The notes under the pieces are model-generated. The model was not told the origin of the DNA. It did not search any database and worked only from the letters and a program-made list of their open reading frames with translations. A DNA stretch of 64,000 nt from Rhizobium sp. AC27/96 (lineage in GTDB: Bacteria > Pseudomonadota > Alphaproteobacteria > Rhizobiales > Rhizobiaceae): positions 310,001 to 374,000 of the forward strand of contig NZ_LXKN01000032.1 of assembly GCF_001692325.1 (NCBI RefSeq). Direction: 5' to 3'. Each line of letters starts with the position of its first letter. Within the stretch, counting starts at the first letter, position 1. Positions 26,524-35,094 of the stretch are shown here, piece after piece. The position numbers were made by a program, and so were the translations under genes.

Positions 26524-27228
26524 CTAGCTGAGTTTTGAGAGATCGGCGCGATCCATGATCCGCGTTATGGCGCCGGCGTCCATGACCGCGGCGCGATCGC
26601 ACATATGGGCGACGACACCGGGGTCGTGGCTGACGAGCACGAAGGTCATCCCGTGCGACGCCTTGAGATCATTGAGAAGATTGAGGATCCCCGCCTGGAC
26701 GGACACATCGAGCGCCGAAGTCGGCTCGTCGAGCAGCAGCAGTCTCGGCCGCAGCAGCAAGGCGCGGGCGATGGCAACACGCTGCCGCTGGCCACCGGAA
26801 AGCTGATGTGGAAAGCGGCGGCTCGCCGCCGCCGGAAGGCCGACCTGATCTAGCGCCGTTCGCACCTGTGCCTCAACATCCTTTACGCCCCGCAAGGATA
26901 GCGGCTCACCGAGAATTCGCTGGATAGTGTGCCGCGGATGCAGAGAGGAATAGGGGTCCTGAAACACCATCTGAATGTTGTCGCGCAGGGTGCCGGCAAT
27001 CTTTTTCCCGGATTGAAGCGGCTCGCCGAAAACGGAAATCGCGCCCTGCCAATTGACGTTCAACCCGGCGATGGCACGCAACACGGTGGTCTTGCCGCAG
27101 CCGGATGGGCCGATGAGGCCAAAGGTCTCGCCGCTCGCAATATCGAAACTGACGCCGTGCACGGCCGTGAACGCCTTGCGTGCGCCTGAAAAGGTGATGG
27201 AAAGGTCGGAAACCGAAAGCGCGTTCAT
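26524..27228 (-). CDS. peptide-type ABC transporter ATPase, DppF-like
   Basis: A 234-residue ATPase with Walker A GPSGCGKTT near residue 41, Q-loop VFQDPYSSLHPRHTI (typical of the Dpp/Opp family), signature LSGGQRQRVAIARAL and Walker B LLLLDEPTSALD. The ATG at 27228 overlaps the DppD-like stop as ATGA. It lacks the C-terminal Fe-S/oligopeptide extension common in DppF (the family is usually about 300 residues or more), so it is short. It is the last gene of the five-gene importer operon. Confidence 0.9.
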   Translation of the reverse strand: MNALSVSDLSITFSGARKAFTAVHGVSFDIASGETFGLIGPSGCGKTTVLRAIAGLNVNWQGAISVFGEPLQSGKKIAGTLRDNIQMVFQDPYSSLHPRHTIQRILGEPLSLRGVKDVEAQVRTALDQVGLPAAASRRFPHQLSGGQRQRVAIARALLLRPRLLLLDEPTSALDVSVQAGILNLLNDLKASHGMTFVLVSHDPGVVAHMCDRAAVMDAGAITRIMDRADLSKLS

Positions 27229-28049
27229 CTCTCGGCTCCGTATACCGGCAGGCGTGTGCCGTAGGTTTGTGCCGATGGCCGTGCCGCCCAAAGGGCACGC
27301 GTATAGGCGGATTCGGCACTGGCCAGCTCCGTGGCGGCCAATTCCTCCTCGATACGCCCGCCACGCATCACCATTACCCGATCGGCAAATTGCGACACTT
27401 GCTGCAGATCGTGGCTGATCAGCAGCAATCCCATGCCGAACTCCTCGGTCAACGAGCGCAAGAGCGCCAATATCTGGTTCTGAAGCTCGCGGTCGAGTGC
27501 GGAGGTGGGTTCGTCGGCGATCAGCAGGCGCGGCCGGTTGATCAGCATCGCGGCAATCATGACGCGTTGCCCCATCCCGCCAGACAGGGCGGCCGGATAG
27601 CTCGAATAGATCCGCTGCGGATCGGGAAGTCCGACCTTGTGCAACATATCCAGCGCCTGCTCGCGGCGTTCCGCAGCTGAGAGCCGCGTATGCAACAGCA
27701 AGGTTTCCTCGACCTGCCGGCCGACCTTGTGTGCCGGGTTCAGCGAATATTTCGGATCCTGAAGAACAAGGCCGATGCCGTTGCCGCGCACCTTGTTCCA
27801 GCCGGAGGGTGGCAGGGTCAGGAGATCCCGCCCCTCGAAGGAAAGGCGTTTTGCCTGCACTTGCGCCTGGCGCGGCAACAGCCCCATGATCGCCCGCCCG
27901 GTCATCGATTTGCCGGAGCCGGATTCGCCGACGAGCGCGACGATCTCACGTTCCACAGAGAAGCTGATGCCGTCGACGACACGGACCATTCCCGCCTCGG
28001 AAGGAAAGGAAACCGAGAGATCCTGAACGGAGAGCAGCGGCTCAGACAT
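27225..28049 (-). CDS. peptide-type ABC transporter ATPase, DppD-like
   Basis: A 274-residue ATPase. Walker A is GESGSGKSM near residue 39, and the Q-loop VLQDPKYSLNPAHKVGRQ marks the peptide/nickel family. The signature is variant, ALSGGMGQRVMIAAML, and Walker B is LLIADEPTSALD. The ATG at 28049 lies eight bases inside the DppC-like gene; the open frame further upstream is only that gene's shadow. It forms the ATPase heterodimer with the DppF-like protein. Confidence 0.9.
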   Translation of the reverse strand: MSEPLLSVQDLSVSFPSEAGMVRVVDGISFSVEREIVALVGESGSGKSMTGRAIMGLLPRQAQVQAKRLSFEGRDLLTLPPSGWNKVRGNGIGLVLQDPKYSLNPAHKVGRQVEETLLLHTRLSAAERREQALDMLHKVGLPDPQRIYSSYPAALSGGMGQRVMIAAMLINRPRLLIADEPTSALDRELQNQILALLRSLTEEFGMGLLLISHDLQQVSQFADRVMVMRGGRIEEELAATELASAESAYTRALWAARPSAQTYGTRLPVYGAER

Positions 28050-28899
28050 GACGGGGATCCAGTATGTCGCGCAGACCATCGGCCAACAGGTTGAAGGCGA
28101 GCGAGGTAATGAGGATCGCAAAGCCGGGCACGGCCGCCACCCACCACTGATCGAAGATGACCTGCGTGCCCTCCGACACCATTGCGCCCCATTCGGCGGT
28201 CGGCGGGCGAACGCCGAGACCGAGGAAGCCGAGGCCGGCCGCGGCAAGGATGATGCCCGAAAGATCGATGGCGAGACGAATGATGGCGGACGGCAGCACC
28301 AGGGGCAGCACATGTCCGTAAAGCAGCCGTATGCCCTTGATCCCGACCATTTCGGCAGCGGCGAGATAATCGCTCCGACGCAACCGCTCGGTTTCGACGC
28401 GGGCTTGCCGTGCATAGGCCGGCCAACTCGGCAGCGACAGTGCCAGAGCGCCGTTGACGAGGCCCGGCCCCATGATCGCAACGAAGGCAAAGGCGAGCAG
28501 CAGCCGCGGAAACGACATGACGACATCGGTGATGCGCATCAGGATGCGCTCGACGATCCCACCGAAGAACCCCGCGACGAGGCCCACCGCTATGCCGAGG
28601 GGAGCCATGATCAGAACCACGAAAAGCAGCAGCAGCAAGGTCGATCGCGCACCATAAATTATCCGCGACAGCAGATCCCGTCCGAAACCATCCGTGCCGA
28701 ACCAATGCGCCGCACTCGGCGGCATCAGGCGATTGACGGTCTCCTGCAGATTGGGATCGTAGGGTGCGATCACCGGCGCCAGCAAGGCGAGGCACAAAAT
28801 GAGAAGGACGATCGCGCTTCCCATTGCCGCCGAAGGCGAACGCAGGATACGCCGAACAAAGGAGGGACCGTCAAGCGGATGCTGAACGATGTCGCTCAC
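28042..28899 (-). CDS. peptide-type ABC transporter permease, DppC-like
   Basis: A 285-residue permease. It has an N-terminal region (SPSAAMGSAIVLLILCLALLAPVIAPYDPN) and then HWFGTDGFGRDLLSRIIYGAR, a motif highly typical of DppC/OppC. The EAA loop is around YLAAAEMVGIKGIRLLYGHVLP. The start is taken as the GTG at 28899 overlapping the DppB stop as GTGA. The visible longer frame upstream lies inside dppB and is rejected. It works as one half of the membrane channel. Confidence 0.88.
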   Translation of the reverse strand: MSDIVQHPLDGPSFVRRILRSPSAAMGSAIVLLILCLALLAPVIAPYDPNLQETVNRLMPPSAAHWFGTDGFGRDLLSRIIYGARSTLLLLLFVVLIMAPLGIAVGLVAGFFGGIVERILMRITDVVMSFPRLLLAFAFVAIMGPGLVNGALALSLPSWPAYARQARVETERLRRSDYLAAAEMVGIKGIRLLYGHVLPLVLPSAIIRLAIDLSGIILAAAGLGFLGLGVRPPTAEWGAMVSEGTQVIFDQWWVAAVPGFAILITSLAFNLLADGLRDILDPRHV

Positions 28900-29900
28900 C
28901 GTCTCTTCCCCACATCGAGCCGCGCGACACCGAGATCGGTCAGCGCATTCAGGACGACGAAGGAGGCGCCGACCACGAGCGTCGCCCCGAGGATCGCCGG
29001 CATGTCGCCGGCAAACATCGCCGTCGTCAGGTAGCGGCCGATGCCGGGCCAGGCGAAGACGGTTTCGGTCAGCACGGCGCCTTCCAGAAGGCTCGCATAG
29101 GAAAGGGCAATCACGATGAGAAGCGTCCCGGATATGTTGGGCATGATATGGGTAAAGACGATGCGGCCGAGGCTCGCCCCCTTGGCACGAGCGGTCGTGA
29201 CATATTCCTGCCCAAGCTCGGTCAGGATCGACGCCCGTGTCAGCCGCGAGATCGCGGCAAGCGCATGAAAGGCCAGAACGGTCGCTGGCAGCGCCAGATG
29301 CGCCAGCGCGTCGCGAAAGGCCCCCTGCTTGCCTGAAATCCACGCATCGATCAGCGCAAAGCCGGTGACGGATTTGACCGTATATTGGAAGACGACATCC
29401 GCACGACCCGGCCCGGGCGCCCAATGCAGGCGTGCATAGAAGAACAGCAGCATCAGCAGGCCGAGCCAGAAAATCGGCACGGAATAGCCAAGAAGCGAGA
29501 CGAGGCGCGCCAGGCTATCCAGCCATGTCCCCTGCCACATGGCCGCGGCGATGCCGAGCGCCAATCCGATGAGTGCGCCCAGGATGATGGCCGCCGTCGC
29601 AAGCTCGATCGTCGCCGGAAAAGTCCGCGCGATATCCCTGGCAACCGGCTGGCCGGTCGAGGTCGATTGCCCGAAATTCCCCGACAAGGCCGCCTCGACA
29701 TAGCGAATGAATTGCACCGGCAGCGGCTGGTCGAGCCCGAGCTCGACGCGCGCCTGCTGATAGGTCGATTGGCTGGCGTGATCGCCGACCATCTGCAGCG
29801 CCGGATCGATGGGCGACAGCCGCGTCAGCGCAAAGGTCACGAGCGCAAGCCCGAACAGCGTCAGCGCAAAGGACCAGCCCCAGGTGAAAAGCGATCTCAC
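28896..29900 (-). CDS. peptide-type ABC transporter permease, DppB-like
   Basis: A 334-residue permease from the GTG at 29900 (VRSLFTWGWSFALTLFGLALVTF, then SPIDPALQM), which gives the usual DppB length. An alternative GTG at 29978, directly after the SBP stop, or an ATG at 29945 would add 26 or 15 residues that coincide with a perfect hairpin. GGGAG inside the 3' arm of that hairpin lies about nine bases before 29900. The EAA loop is YVTTARAKGASLGRIVFTHIMPN. It overlaps the DppC-like gene as GTGA. Confidence 0.85.
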   Translation of the reverse strand: MRSLFTWGWSFALTLFGLALVTFALTRLSPIDPALQMVGDHASQSTYQQARVELGLDQPLPVQFIRYVEAALSGNFGQSTSTGQPVARDIARTFPATIELATAAIILGALIGLALGIAAAMWQGTWLDSLARLVSLLGYSVPIFWLGLLMLLFFYARLHWAPGPGRADVVFQYTVKSVTGFALIDAWISGKQGAFRDALAHLALPATVLAFHALAAISRLTRASILTELGQEYVTTARAKGASLGRIVFTHIMPNISGTLLIVIALSYASLLEGAVLTETVFAWPGIGRYLTTAMFAGDMPAILGATLVVGASFVVLNALTDLGVARLDVGKRR

Positions 29901-29906
29901 GAACGA

Positions 29907-29940
29907 CAACTCCCGCCAGGTTTTCTTCTGGCGGGAGTTG
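29907..29940 (-). promoter_or_regulatory. perfect 13-bp hairpin between SBP and permease
   Basis: CAACTCCCGCCAG at 29907-29919 and CTGGCGGGAGTTG at 29928-29940 are exact inverted repeats around an 8-base loop. In the transcript this hairpin lies about 40 bases after the SBP stop. Its 3' arm includes the GGGAG that may serve the permease start at 29900, so folding could both protect SBP mRNA and hide the permease ribosome site. Confidence 0.75.
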
Positions 29941-29978
29941 GTCATGTCGGCATCGGATGGTGTGGCCGCTTGCGGCAC

Positions 29979-31565
29979 TTACTTCTCCACCTTGTCGTAG
30001 TAGACCTGGTCTGCGTTGAGACCCTGGGCATAGTTCTTCACCTTGTCGCTTAGCACGACCTGATCGTTGCCTTGAAGCATAAAGATGAACGGCGAGCTTG
30101 CCTGGATCTTCTTCTGCAGGTCCTGATAGAGCGCCACGCGCTTCGCTGCATCCTGCTCCTTGACGGCGGCGAGCGTCTGGTCGGTCAGCTCGGGGATGAC
30201 CCAACCGGCATATTTGGCGGCCGTGTTGGCGGAGTTGTCCTTGTTGATGGCAAAGGCGCTGGCGTTGGAGTGGGGATCGAAATAGTCGGGAATCCAGTAG
30301 CGCAGCGTCATCTCGAATTTGCCGGAACGACCCCGGGCATAGATGTCGCCGGCCACGCCCGGCTGGATGTCCAGCGTGATGCCGGCCTGCGCAAAGGTCG
30401 ATTGCAGCGATTGCGCGATCGACAGGAAAGGCTGGTCGTTGAAGACGATGAACTCGACCTTGAACGGCGTCTTGATGCCAGCATCGGCCAGGATTTTCTT
30501 GGCCTTCTCGACATCGAGCTTGAACGGCGTATCCGTCAGCGCGCCGGGGAAGCCGACGGGCAGGAAGGCCTGATGCACGGTGCTCTGGCCACGAAGCAGG
30601 TTCTTGGCAATACCATCATAATCCACGAGGTAGCGCGCCGCTTCCCAGAAGGCCGGATTGCCGAGCGTCGGATTGGCCTTGGTGTTCAGCAGGATATAAT
30701 CGGTGCGCGCCGACGGCACCGAGAGAACCTTGACGCCGCTCTTGGTCTTCAGCGCTTCGATCTGGTCAGCCGAAAGGCCGCGCGCAATATCGGCATCACC
30801 CTGCTCGACCAGCAGCCGGCGAGCGCCGACATCGGGAACATTGCGGATGATGACGCTGTCGAGCTTCGGCTTGTCAGATGAGTTGGCGTTTGCCTGCAGC
30901 ACCAGCGCCTCGTGCGGCGTGTAGGTGGCGATCGTATAGGCACCGCTTCCGGCCGAATTCGTCTTCAGCCAGGCATTGCCGAAATCTCCCTCCTTCGCCT
31001 GCGGCTCGACGGTCTTCTCATCAACGATCGAGGCGATCGGCGCCGTCAGCAGCGACAGAGCAAAACCGGAGCCGACGTCGGCAAACCAGGTGAGCTTCAC
31101 ATGCTTATCATCAACCTTGGTGATGGCGGCATCGACATTGTCGGGCTTCCAGCCCAGCTCATTCAGAATGAAGGCCGGCGATTTATTGAGCTTCACCGCC
31201 CGGGTCAGCGAGAAGATCACGTCTTCCGCGCGGACCGGATTGCCGGAGGAGAACTTCGCGTCAGCCAGCTCAAACGTCAGGCTGCGGCCGTCGCTGCCGG
31301 CAGCCCAGGAAGCGGCAAGCGCCGGCTCGATCTTCGTGCCATCCTCGCGGTTCGACTGAACGAGACGCTGATAGAGGTTGTTGAAGGACTGTACCGTCGT
31401 CAATTCGAAGCCTTCGGCAGGATCGAAGCTGACGGCATCGTCGATCGACTGGGCAACCACAAGCACGTTCGGCGGCGTTTCAGCCCGAACGGCTGATGCA
31501 CCGAACAGCAGCGCCAGGCTGATGGCTGTCCCCAATAGCCGGGAACGAGAGGCAATGATCGACAT
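29979..31565 (-). CDS. ABC transporter substrate-binding protein, SBP family 5 (peptide-type)
   Basis: A 528-residue periplasmic binding protein. The signal peptide is SRLLGTAISLALLFGASAVRAE (residues about 8-29). The family-5 pattern follows: ALAASWAAGSDGRSLTFELADAKFSSGNPVRAEDVIFSLTRA. Such proteins bind peptides, opines, glutathione or other amphipathic molecules. It is the first gene of the dppBCDF-like operon and diverges from a flavin monooxygenase gene. The neighbours hint that the ligand may be a sulfur- or carbon-containing xenobiotic or natural product rather than a dipeptide. Confidence 0.92.
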   Translation of the reverse strand: MSIIASRSRLLGTAISLALLFGASAVRAETPPNVLVVAQSIDDAVSFDPAEGFELTTVQSFNNLYQRLVQSNREDGTKIEPALAASWAAGSDGRSLTFELADAKFSSGNPVRAEDVIFSLTRAVKLNKSPAFILNELGWKPDNVDAAITKVDDKHVKLTWFADVGSGFALSLLTAPIASIVDEKTVEPQAKEGDFGNAWLKTNSAGSGAYTIATYTPHEALVLQANANSSDKPKLDSVIIRNVPDVGARRLLVEQGDADIARGLSADQIEALKTKSGVKVLSVPSARTDYILLNTKANPTLGNPAFWEAARYLVDYDGIAKNLLRGQSTVHQAFLPVGFPGALTDTPFKLDVEKAKKILADAGIKTPFKVEFIVFNDQPFLSIAQSLQSTFAQAGITLDIQPGVAGDIYARGRSGKFEMTLRYWIPDYFDPHSNASAFAINKDNSANTAAKYAGWVIPELTDQTLAAVKEQDAAKRVALYQDLQKKIQASSPFIFMLQGNDQVVLSDKVKNYAQGLNADQVYYDKVEK

Positions 31566-31906
31566 GGACGAACTCCCTTAAATGTCTTTTTGCGCGGCGG
31601 TCGCGCTCGTTTTTCATTGTGCCGGATACGGCTCAACTAGATGGAAGCATGTAGCAATCTCTTTGTCTGTAGGCAGGCTAAATCGATCCTGCTTTTCACG
31701 ATTCTTTCGAAAATAATTCCGGGATCTGCAGCTCTTCACATGGCGACGATATGCCGGGCTCCCTCGCCTGACAGCATATGCGGCGCAATTTCAGAAAATA
31801 ATTTCTATAAAATTAGTAGACTAAAGAAAGACAGGTCTTTCTCTTTCATGGTGCCGGCCCCTAAGGTTCGGACATTGGTGCCGGATAGCGCACGAGAGGA
31901 AAAACA
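31566..31906. other. divergent promoter region, peptide ABC operon/LLM gene
   Basis: A 341-base gap with no gene. It should carry promoters for both directions. The right half is AT-rich (AAATAATTTCTATAAAATTAG) and is followed by a perfect 8-2-8 dyad at 31825-31842. Confidence 0.45.
31825..31842. promoter_or_regulatory. 8-2-8 dyad upstream of LLM gene
   Basis: AGAAAGAC, AG and GTCTTTCT form a perfect inverted repeat 65 bases upstream of the LLM monooxygenase start and just after an AT-rich stretch that could be its promoter. It is a good operator candidate, but no regulator gene is adjacent. Confidence 0.45.
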
Positions 31907-33007
31907 ATGCCGACCGAATTCATCAGCGTGACGTTCCCCAATGCCTCGACCGAGCTCAATCCCTTGCCGAGCCCGGCAATCGATCCGCGGTTCCTGGTTC
32001 GCTATGCTCGATCGCTCGATGACTACGGCTTCAACTACACCTTGGTCCCATACGATTCCTCATCCTTCGACCCCTTCACCATCGGCGCGACGATCGCGGC
32101 CAATACAAAGAACATAAAGATCATCATCGCGCTGCGTCCCAATACGCTCTACCCGACCGTGGCGGCAAAGGCGCTCGCCACGCTCGACCAGCTGAGCGAG
32201 GGGCGCGCCGTCGTCCACTTCATCGCCGGCGGCAGTGACGAGGAGCAGGCACGGGAAGGCGATTTCCTGACAAAAGAACAACGCTATGAGCGGCTGGAGG
32301 AATATATCCACATCCTGCGCCGCGCCTGGCAATCGCCCGAGCCCTTCGATTTCGACGGAAAGTATTACCAGTTCAAGCAATTCCGCAACGCGGTGCGTCC
32401 GGTCAACGGCACCATTCCGGTGTCGGTCGGCGGATCGTCCGATGATGCCTATCGCATCGGCGGCGCCCTGGCCGACATCTTCGGCCTGTGGGGCGAGCCG
32501 CTGGCGGAAACGAAAGAGCAGATCGACCGCATCCATGCCGAAACCAAGCGGGCCGGCCGCAGCGATCGGCCGCGCATCTGGGTAACCTTCCGGCCGATCG
32601 TCGCCGAAACGGATGAACTCGCCTGGACGAAAGCCAAGCAGGTGCTGGTCGCATTGCAGGACAACCGCGCCAAGGGTCTCGGCAAAGTGCCGGCCTCGGC
32701 GCCTGCGCCGCAAAATGTCGGCTCGCAGCGACTGCTGGAAATTGCGGCGCGCGGTGACGTGCATGACCGGGCGCTGTGGTATCCGACCGTCAGCGCCACC
32801 AATGCCCGCGGCGCTTCGACCGCGCTTGTCGGATCGCCGCAGACCATCGCCGAGTCCATCCTGGACTATGTCGATCTCGGCGCAGAACTGATCTCGATCC
32901 GCGGTTATGACAATCTCAACGATGCCATCGACTATGGCCGCTATGTGCTGCCGTTGGTCAGGGCCGGCCTGCTGGAGCGGGCGGAAGGCCAACGGAACGT
33001 CGCCTGA
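31907..33007 (+). CDS. LLM-class flavin-dependent monooxygenase (SsuD-like)
   Basis: A 366-residue luciferase-like monooxygenase expected to use reduced FMN and oxygen supplied by a separate reductase. It follows the SsuD/alkanesulfonate pattern: NTLYPTVAAKALATLDQLSEGR, HFIAGGSDEEQAREGDFL, YERLEEYIHILRRAW, and PVSVGGSSDDAY. The start has AGAGGA seven bases upstream. It is co-directional with an acyl-CoA-dehydrogenase-like gene and divergent from the peptide ABC operon, a set often seen for organosulfur or related compound use. The substrate is unknown. Confidence 0.9.
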   Translation: MPTEFISVTFPNASTELNPLPSPAIDPRFLVRYARSLDDYGFNYTLVPYDSSSFDPFTIGATIAANTKNIKIIIALRPNTLYPTVAAKALATLDQLSEGRAVVHFIAGGSDEEQAREGDFLTKEQRYERLEEYIHILRRAWQSPEPFDFDGKYYQFKQFRNAVRPVNGTIPVSVGGSSDDAYRIGGALADIFGLWGEPLAETKEQIDRIHAETKRAGRSDRPRIWVTFRPIVAETDELAWTKAKQVLVALQDNRAKGLGKVPASAPAPQNVGSQRLLEIAARGDVHDRALWYPTVSATNARGASTALVGSPQTIAESILDYVDLGAELISIRGYDNLNDAIDYGRYVLPLVRAGLLERAEGQRNVA

Positions 33008-33029
33008 CGAGGCCGCAATCCCTTCGGTA

Positions 33030-33056
33030 AGCCCGTCATCCCTATGGTGGCGGGCT
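33030..33056 (+). terminator. intergenic hairpin after LLM gene
   Basis: AGCCCGTCA at 33030-33038 pairs with TGGCGGGCT at 33048-33056 (nine pairs including one G-U). It lies between the LLM gene and the acyl-CoA-dehydrogenase-like gene without a T-run. It may separate the two transcripts or trim mRNA. Confidence 0.45.
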
Positions 33057-33129
33057 CACTCTCTTCAAGACAATAAAACCGACGCCAAAACATGGTGAAA
33101 CCCACGCCGAGGTTGCCGGGCGGCTCTCA

Positions 33130-34335
33130 TTGGAAAGGCCAAACCAAGTGTCCCAGAACAGGTTCGATCTGACCGATGTCGTGCAGAAACTGGCCGATGC
33201 CGCACCGGCCGCCGATGCTACCGGCGAGTTTCCCTGGGTCGGGATCAGGGCCGTCCATGAAAGCGGCCTTCTCGAAAGCGCCGTCGGCAAGCGCTTTGGC
33301 GGCGCGGGAGCTTCGCTGCCGGAGGTGGCGCGCATCCTCGCCGACCTCGGACGCGGCGATCCGTCCGTGGCGCTGATCAGCGCCATGACGATTTTCACGC
33401 ATTTGGGCGAGGCTGGCCGTAACCGATGGCCGGAAGGTCTCTATCGAGGATTGCTGGCGGAGGCCAAGCACCGCCCCATCCTGCTCAATGCCGCCCGCGT
33501 CGAGCCGGACCTTGGCTCGCCGGCGCGCGGCGGCCTGCCTGAAACCGTGGCGCGCCGCACGGGAAACGGCTGGTCGATCACCGGTCGCAAGCGTTTCGTC
33601 ACCGGCGCGCTCGGGCTCACGCATTTTCTGGTCTGGGCATGCACGGATGAGAAGCCGCAACGTGTCGGCACCTTCGTCGTGCCGGCTGGCCTGCCGGGCA
33701 TCGAGGTCATCCACACATGGAAGAGCCTCGGCATGCGCGCCAGCGGTTCCCATGATGTGCATTTCACCGATGTGGAAGTCCCGCGCGAAGATGTGCTCGA
33801 TCTCGTCGATGCCGGCAGCGGTGCGCAGGACAATCGCGCCCATGCCAGCATGACGCTGGCGCTGAGCGCAATCTATCTCGGTGCCGCCGAGGCGGCTCAG
33901 GCAGCTTTCGTGCGCTTCGCTCATGAACGCGTCCCTTCCAATCTGGGCTATCCCATCGCCCGCACCGAACGCTTCATTTCGCTTGCAGGCGAAATCGATC
34001 TTCTCGTTGGCGGAGCGCGGGCGCTCATCTTCAATGCGCTGGACTACAGCCTCGACAATCCCGAGGCTCTCATCCGCGCCCGCCTCCTGGCCGGACGCCA
34101 GCTTCTGAAGGCGGCGCGCCTCGCCGTCGGTGCGCTCGGCAATCCCGGCCTCAGCGCCGATCTCGGCATCGAACGGCATTTCCGCGATATCCAGTCCGTT
34201 CTCGTTCACGCACCGCAGGAAGACACGGCCATCGCGATTCTCGGCCGCGCCGCGCTGGGGCGCGGACATCTAGCATCGCAATCGCCTGCAAGCGTGGCGA
34301 CATCCGCCACCAATTCCATTCTCAAAGCCGGTTGA
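33130..34335 (+). CDS. acyl-CoA dehydrogenase-like flavoprotein (SfnB/DszC type)
   Basis: A protein of about 400 residues with the acyl-CoA dehydrogenase fold: an N-terminal helical domain with LAADAA-like segments and ILADLGRGDPSVALISAM, a middle domain GWSITGRKRFVTGALGLTHFLVWA, and a C-terminal helical bundle. It resembles SfnB/DszC-type monooxygenases that use reduced flavin on sulfur or nitrogen substrates rather than true beta-oxidation enzymes; the catalytic Glu of short-chain enzymes is not evident. The start is uncertain: a TTG at 33130 or a GTG at 33148 (VSQNRFDL). Confidence 0.82.
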   Translation: MERPNQVSQNRFDLTDVVQKLADAAPAADATGEFPWVGIRAVHESGLLESAVGKRFGGAGASLPEVARILADLGRGDPSVALISAMTIFTHLGEAGRNRWPEGLYRGLLAEAKHRPILLNAARVEPDLGSPARGGLPETVARRTGNGWSITGRKRFVTGALGLTHFLVWACTDEKPQRVGTFVVPAGLPGIEVIHTWKSLGMRASGSHDVHFTDVEVPREDVLDLVDAGSGAQDNRAHASMTLALSAIYLGAAEAAQAAFVRFAHERVPSNLGYPIARTERFISLAGEIDLLVGGARALIFNALDYSLDNPEALIRARLLAGRQLLKAARLAVGALGNPGLSADLGIERHFRDIQSVLVHAPQEDTAIAILGRAALGRGHLASQSPASVATSATNSILKAG

Positions 34336-34378
34336 CCCACAAGAACCAAAAGACCGAGATGCACTGACACTGCCCGAC

Positions 34379-34394
34379 GAGGTCGCGAGACCTC
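34379..34394 (+). other. short GNRA hairpin
   Basis: GAGGTC-GCGA-GACCTC is a perfect six-pair stem with a GNRA-type loop in the 84-base gap before the DsbA-type isomerase gene. Its role is unknown; it may be a processing or attenuation site. Confidence 0.4.
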
Positions 34395-34419
34395 ATCAAA
34401 TTCAAAACGGAAATGGAAA

Positions 34420-35022
34420 ATGACAAAGACGATCGACTACTTCTTCGGCATCGGCTCTCCCTGGGCCTTCATCGGGCTTGAACCCTTCGGTGCACTGGCA
34501 GCACAATACTCAGCGGAAATCCGGCCCTTCATCATCCCCCTTGTCGAGGAAAACGGCGCCATCTCGTCCAAGAACCGGCCGGAAGCGCGGCGGGTCTATT
34601 GGTACAAGGATCTGAAGCGCTGGGCAGCCTTGCGGGGAAAAACGCTGAACTTCGATGATCGCGCCGGCCTCTCCGACCCGACACCCGCCGCACTCCTCGT
34701 CCTTGCCGCACAGCTGGAAGGCCAGGATTGGTTCACCCTGACGAAAGCCCTGCAGGAGGCCTTCTGGGTTCGCGCAGAAAATATCGGCGATGCCGCGGTT
34801 CGCAAGGCGATCGCGGACGCTGCCGGTTTCGACGGAGCAGCCCTCGAAAAGAGGGTGCAACAGGATGATGTGCAAGCCATCTGGAAATCGAACTACGAAG
34901 TCGCCAGGACGGCCGGCGTCTTTGGATTTCCGACGTTCCGCTACGAGGGCGAGCTCTATTGGGGGCAGGATAGCCTGCCATTCCTGGAGCGTCATCTGAA
35001 GGGCGAAAAGCTCGTTGCCTGA
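34420..35022 (+). CDS. 2-hydroxychromene-2-carboxylate isomerase family protein (DsbA fold)
   Basis: A 200-residue thioredoxin-fold protein of the DsbA/kappa-GST group. It starts TIDYFFGIGSPWAFIGLEPF, where the usual CxxC is replaced by SPWA; the Ser suits the glutathione-dependent isomerase branch (NahD/HccA-like). The late motif FGFPTFRYEGELYWGQDSLPFLE contains the cis-Pro. It would isomerise an aromatic-pathway intermediate or use glutathione. It follows the LLM and acyl-CoA-dehydrogenase-like genes on the same strand and may belong to the same pathway. Confidence 0.87.
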   Translation: MTKTIDYFFGIGSPWAFIGLEPFGALAAQYSAEIRPFIIPLVEENGAISSKNRPEARRVYWYKDLKRWAALRGKTLNFDDRAGLSDPTPAALLVLAAQLEGQDWFTLTKALQEAFWVRAENIGDAAVRKAIADAAGFDGAALEKRVQQDDVQAIWKSNYEVARTAGVFGFPTFRYEGELYWGQDSLPFLERHLKGEKLVA

Positions 35023-35043
35023 GACGAATTATCTCGATTGCAA

Positions 35044-35072
35044 CGGCCAGGGTGCACACCGCTCCCTGGCCG
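35044..35072. terminator. bidirectional terminator hairpin
   Basis: CGGCCAGGG at 35044-35052 pairs perfectly with CCCTGGCCG at 35064-35072. It is placed between the convergent isomerase and CoA-transferase genes. Confidence 0.65.
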
Positions 35073-35094
35073 CGTCGATATGTAAACCGCGACG

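Noticed and set aside
28527..28795. Extended N-termini of the DppC- and DppD-like frames
   Set aside because: The extra residues are translated from inside neighbouring genes; the GTGA and short overlaps define the real starts.
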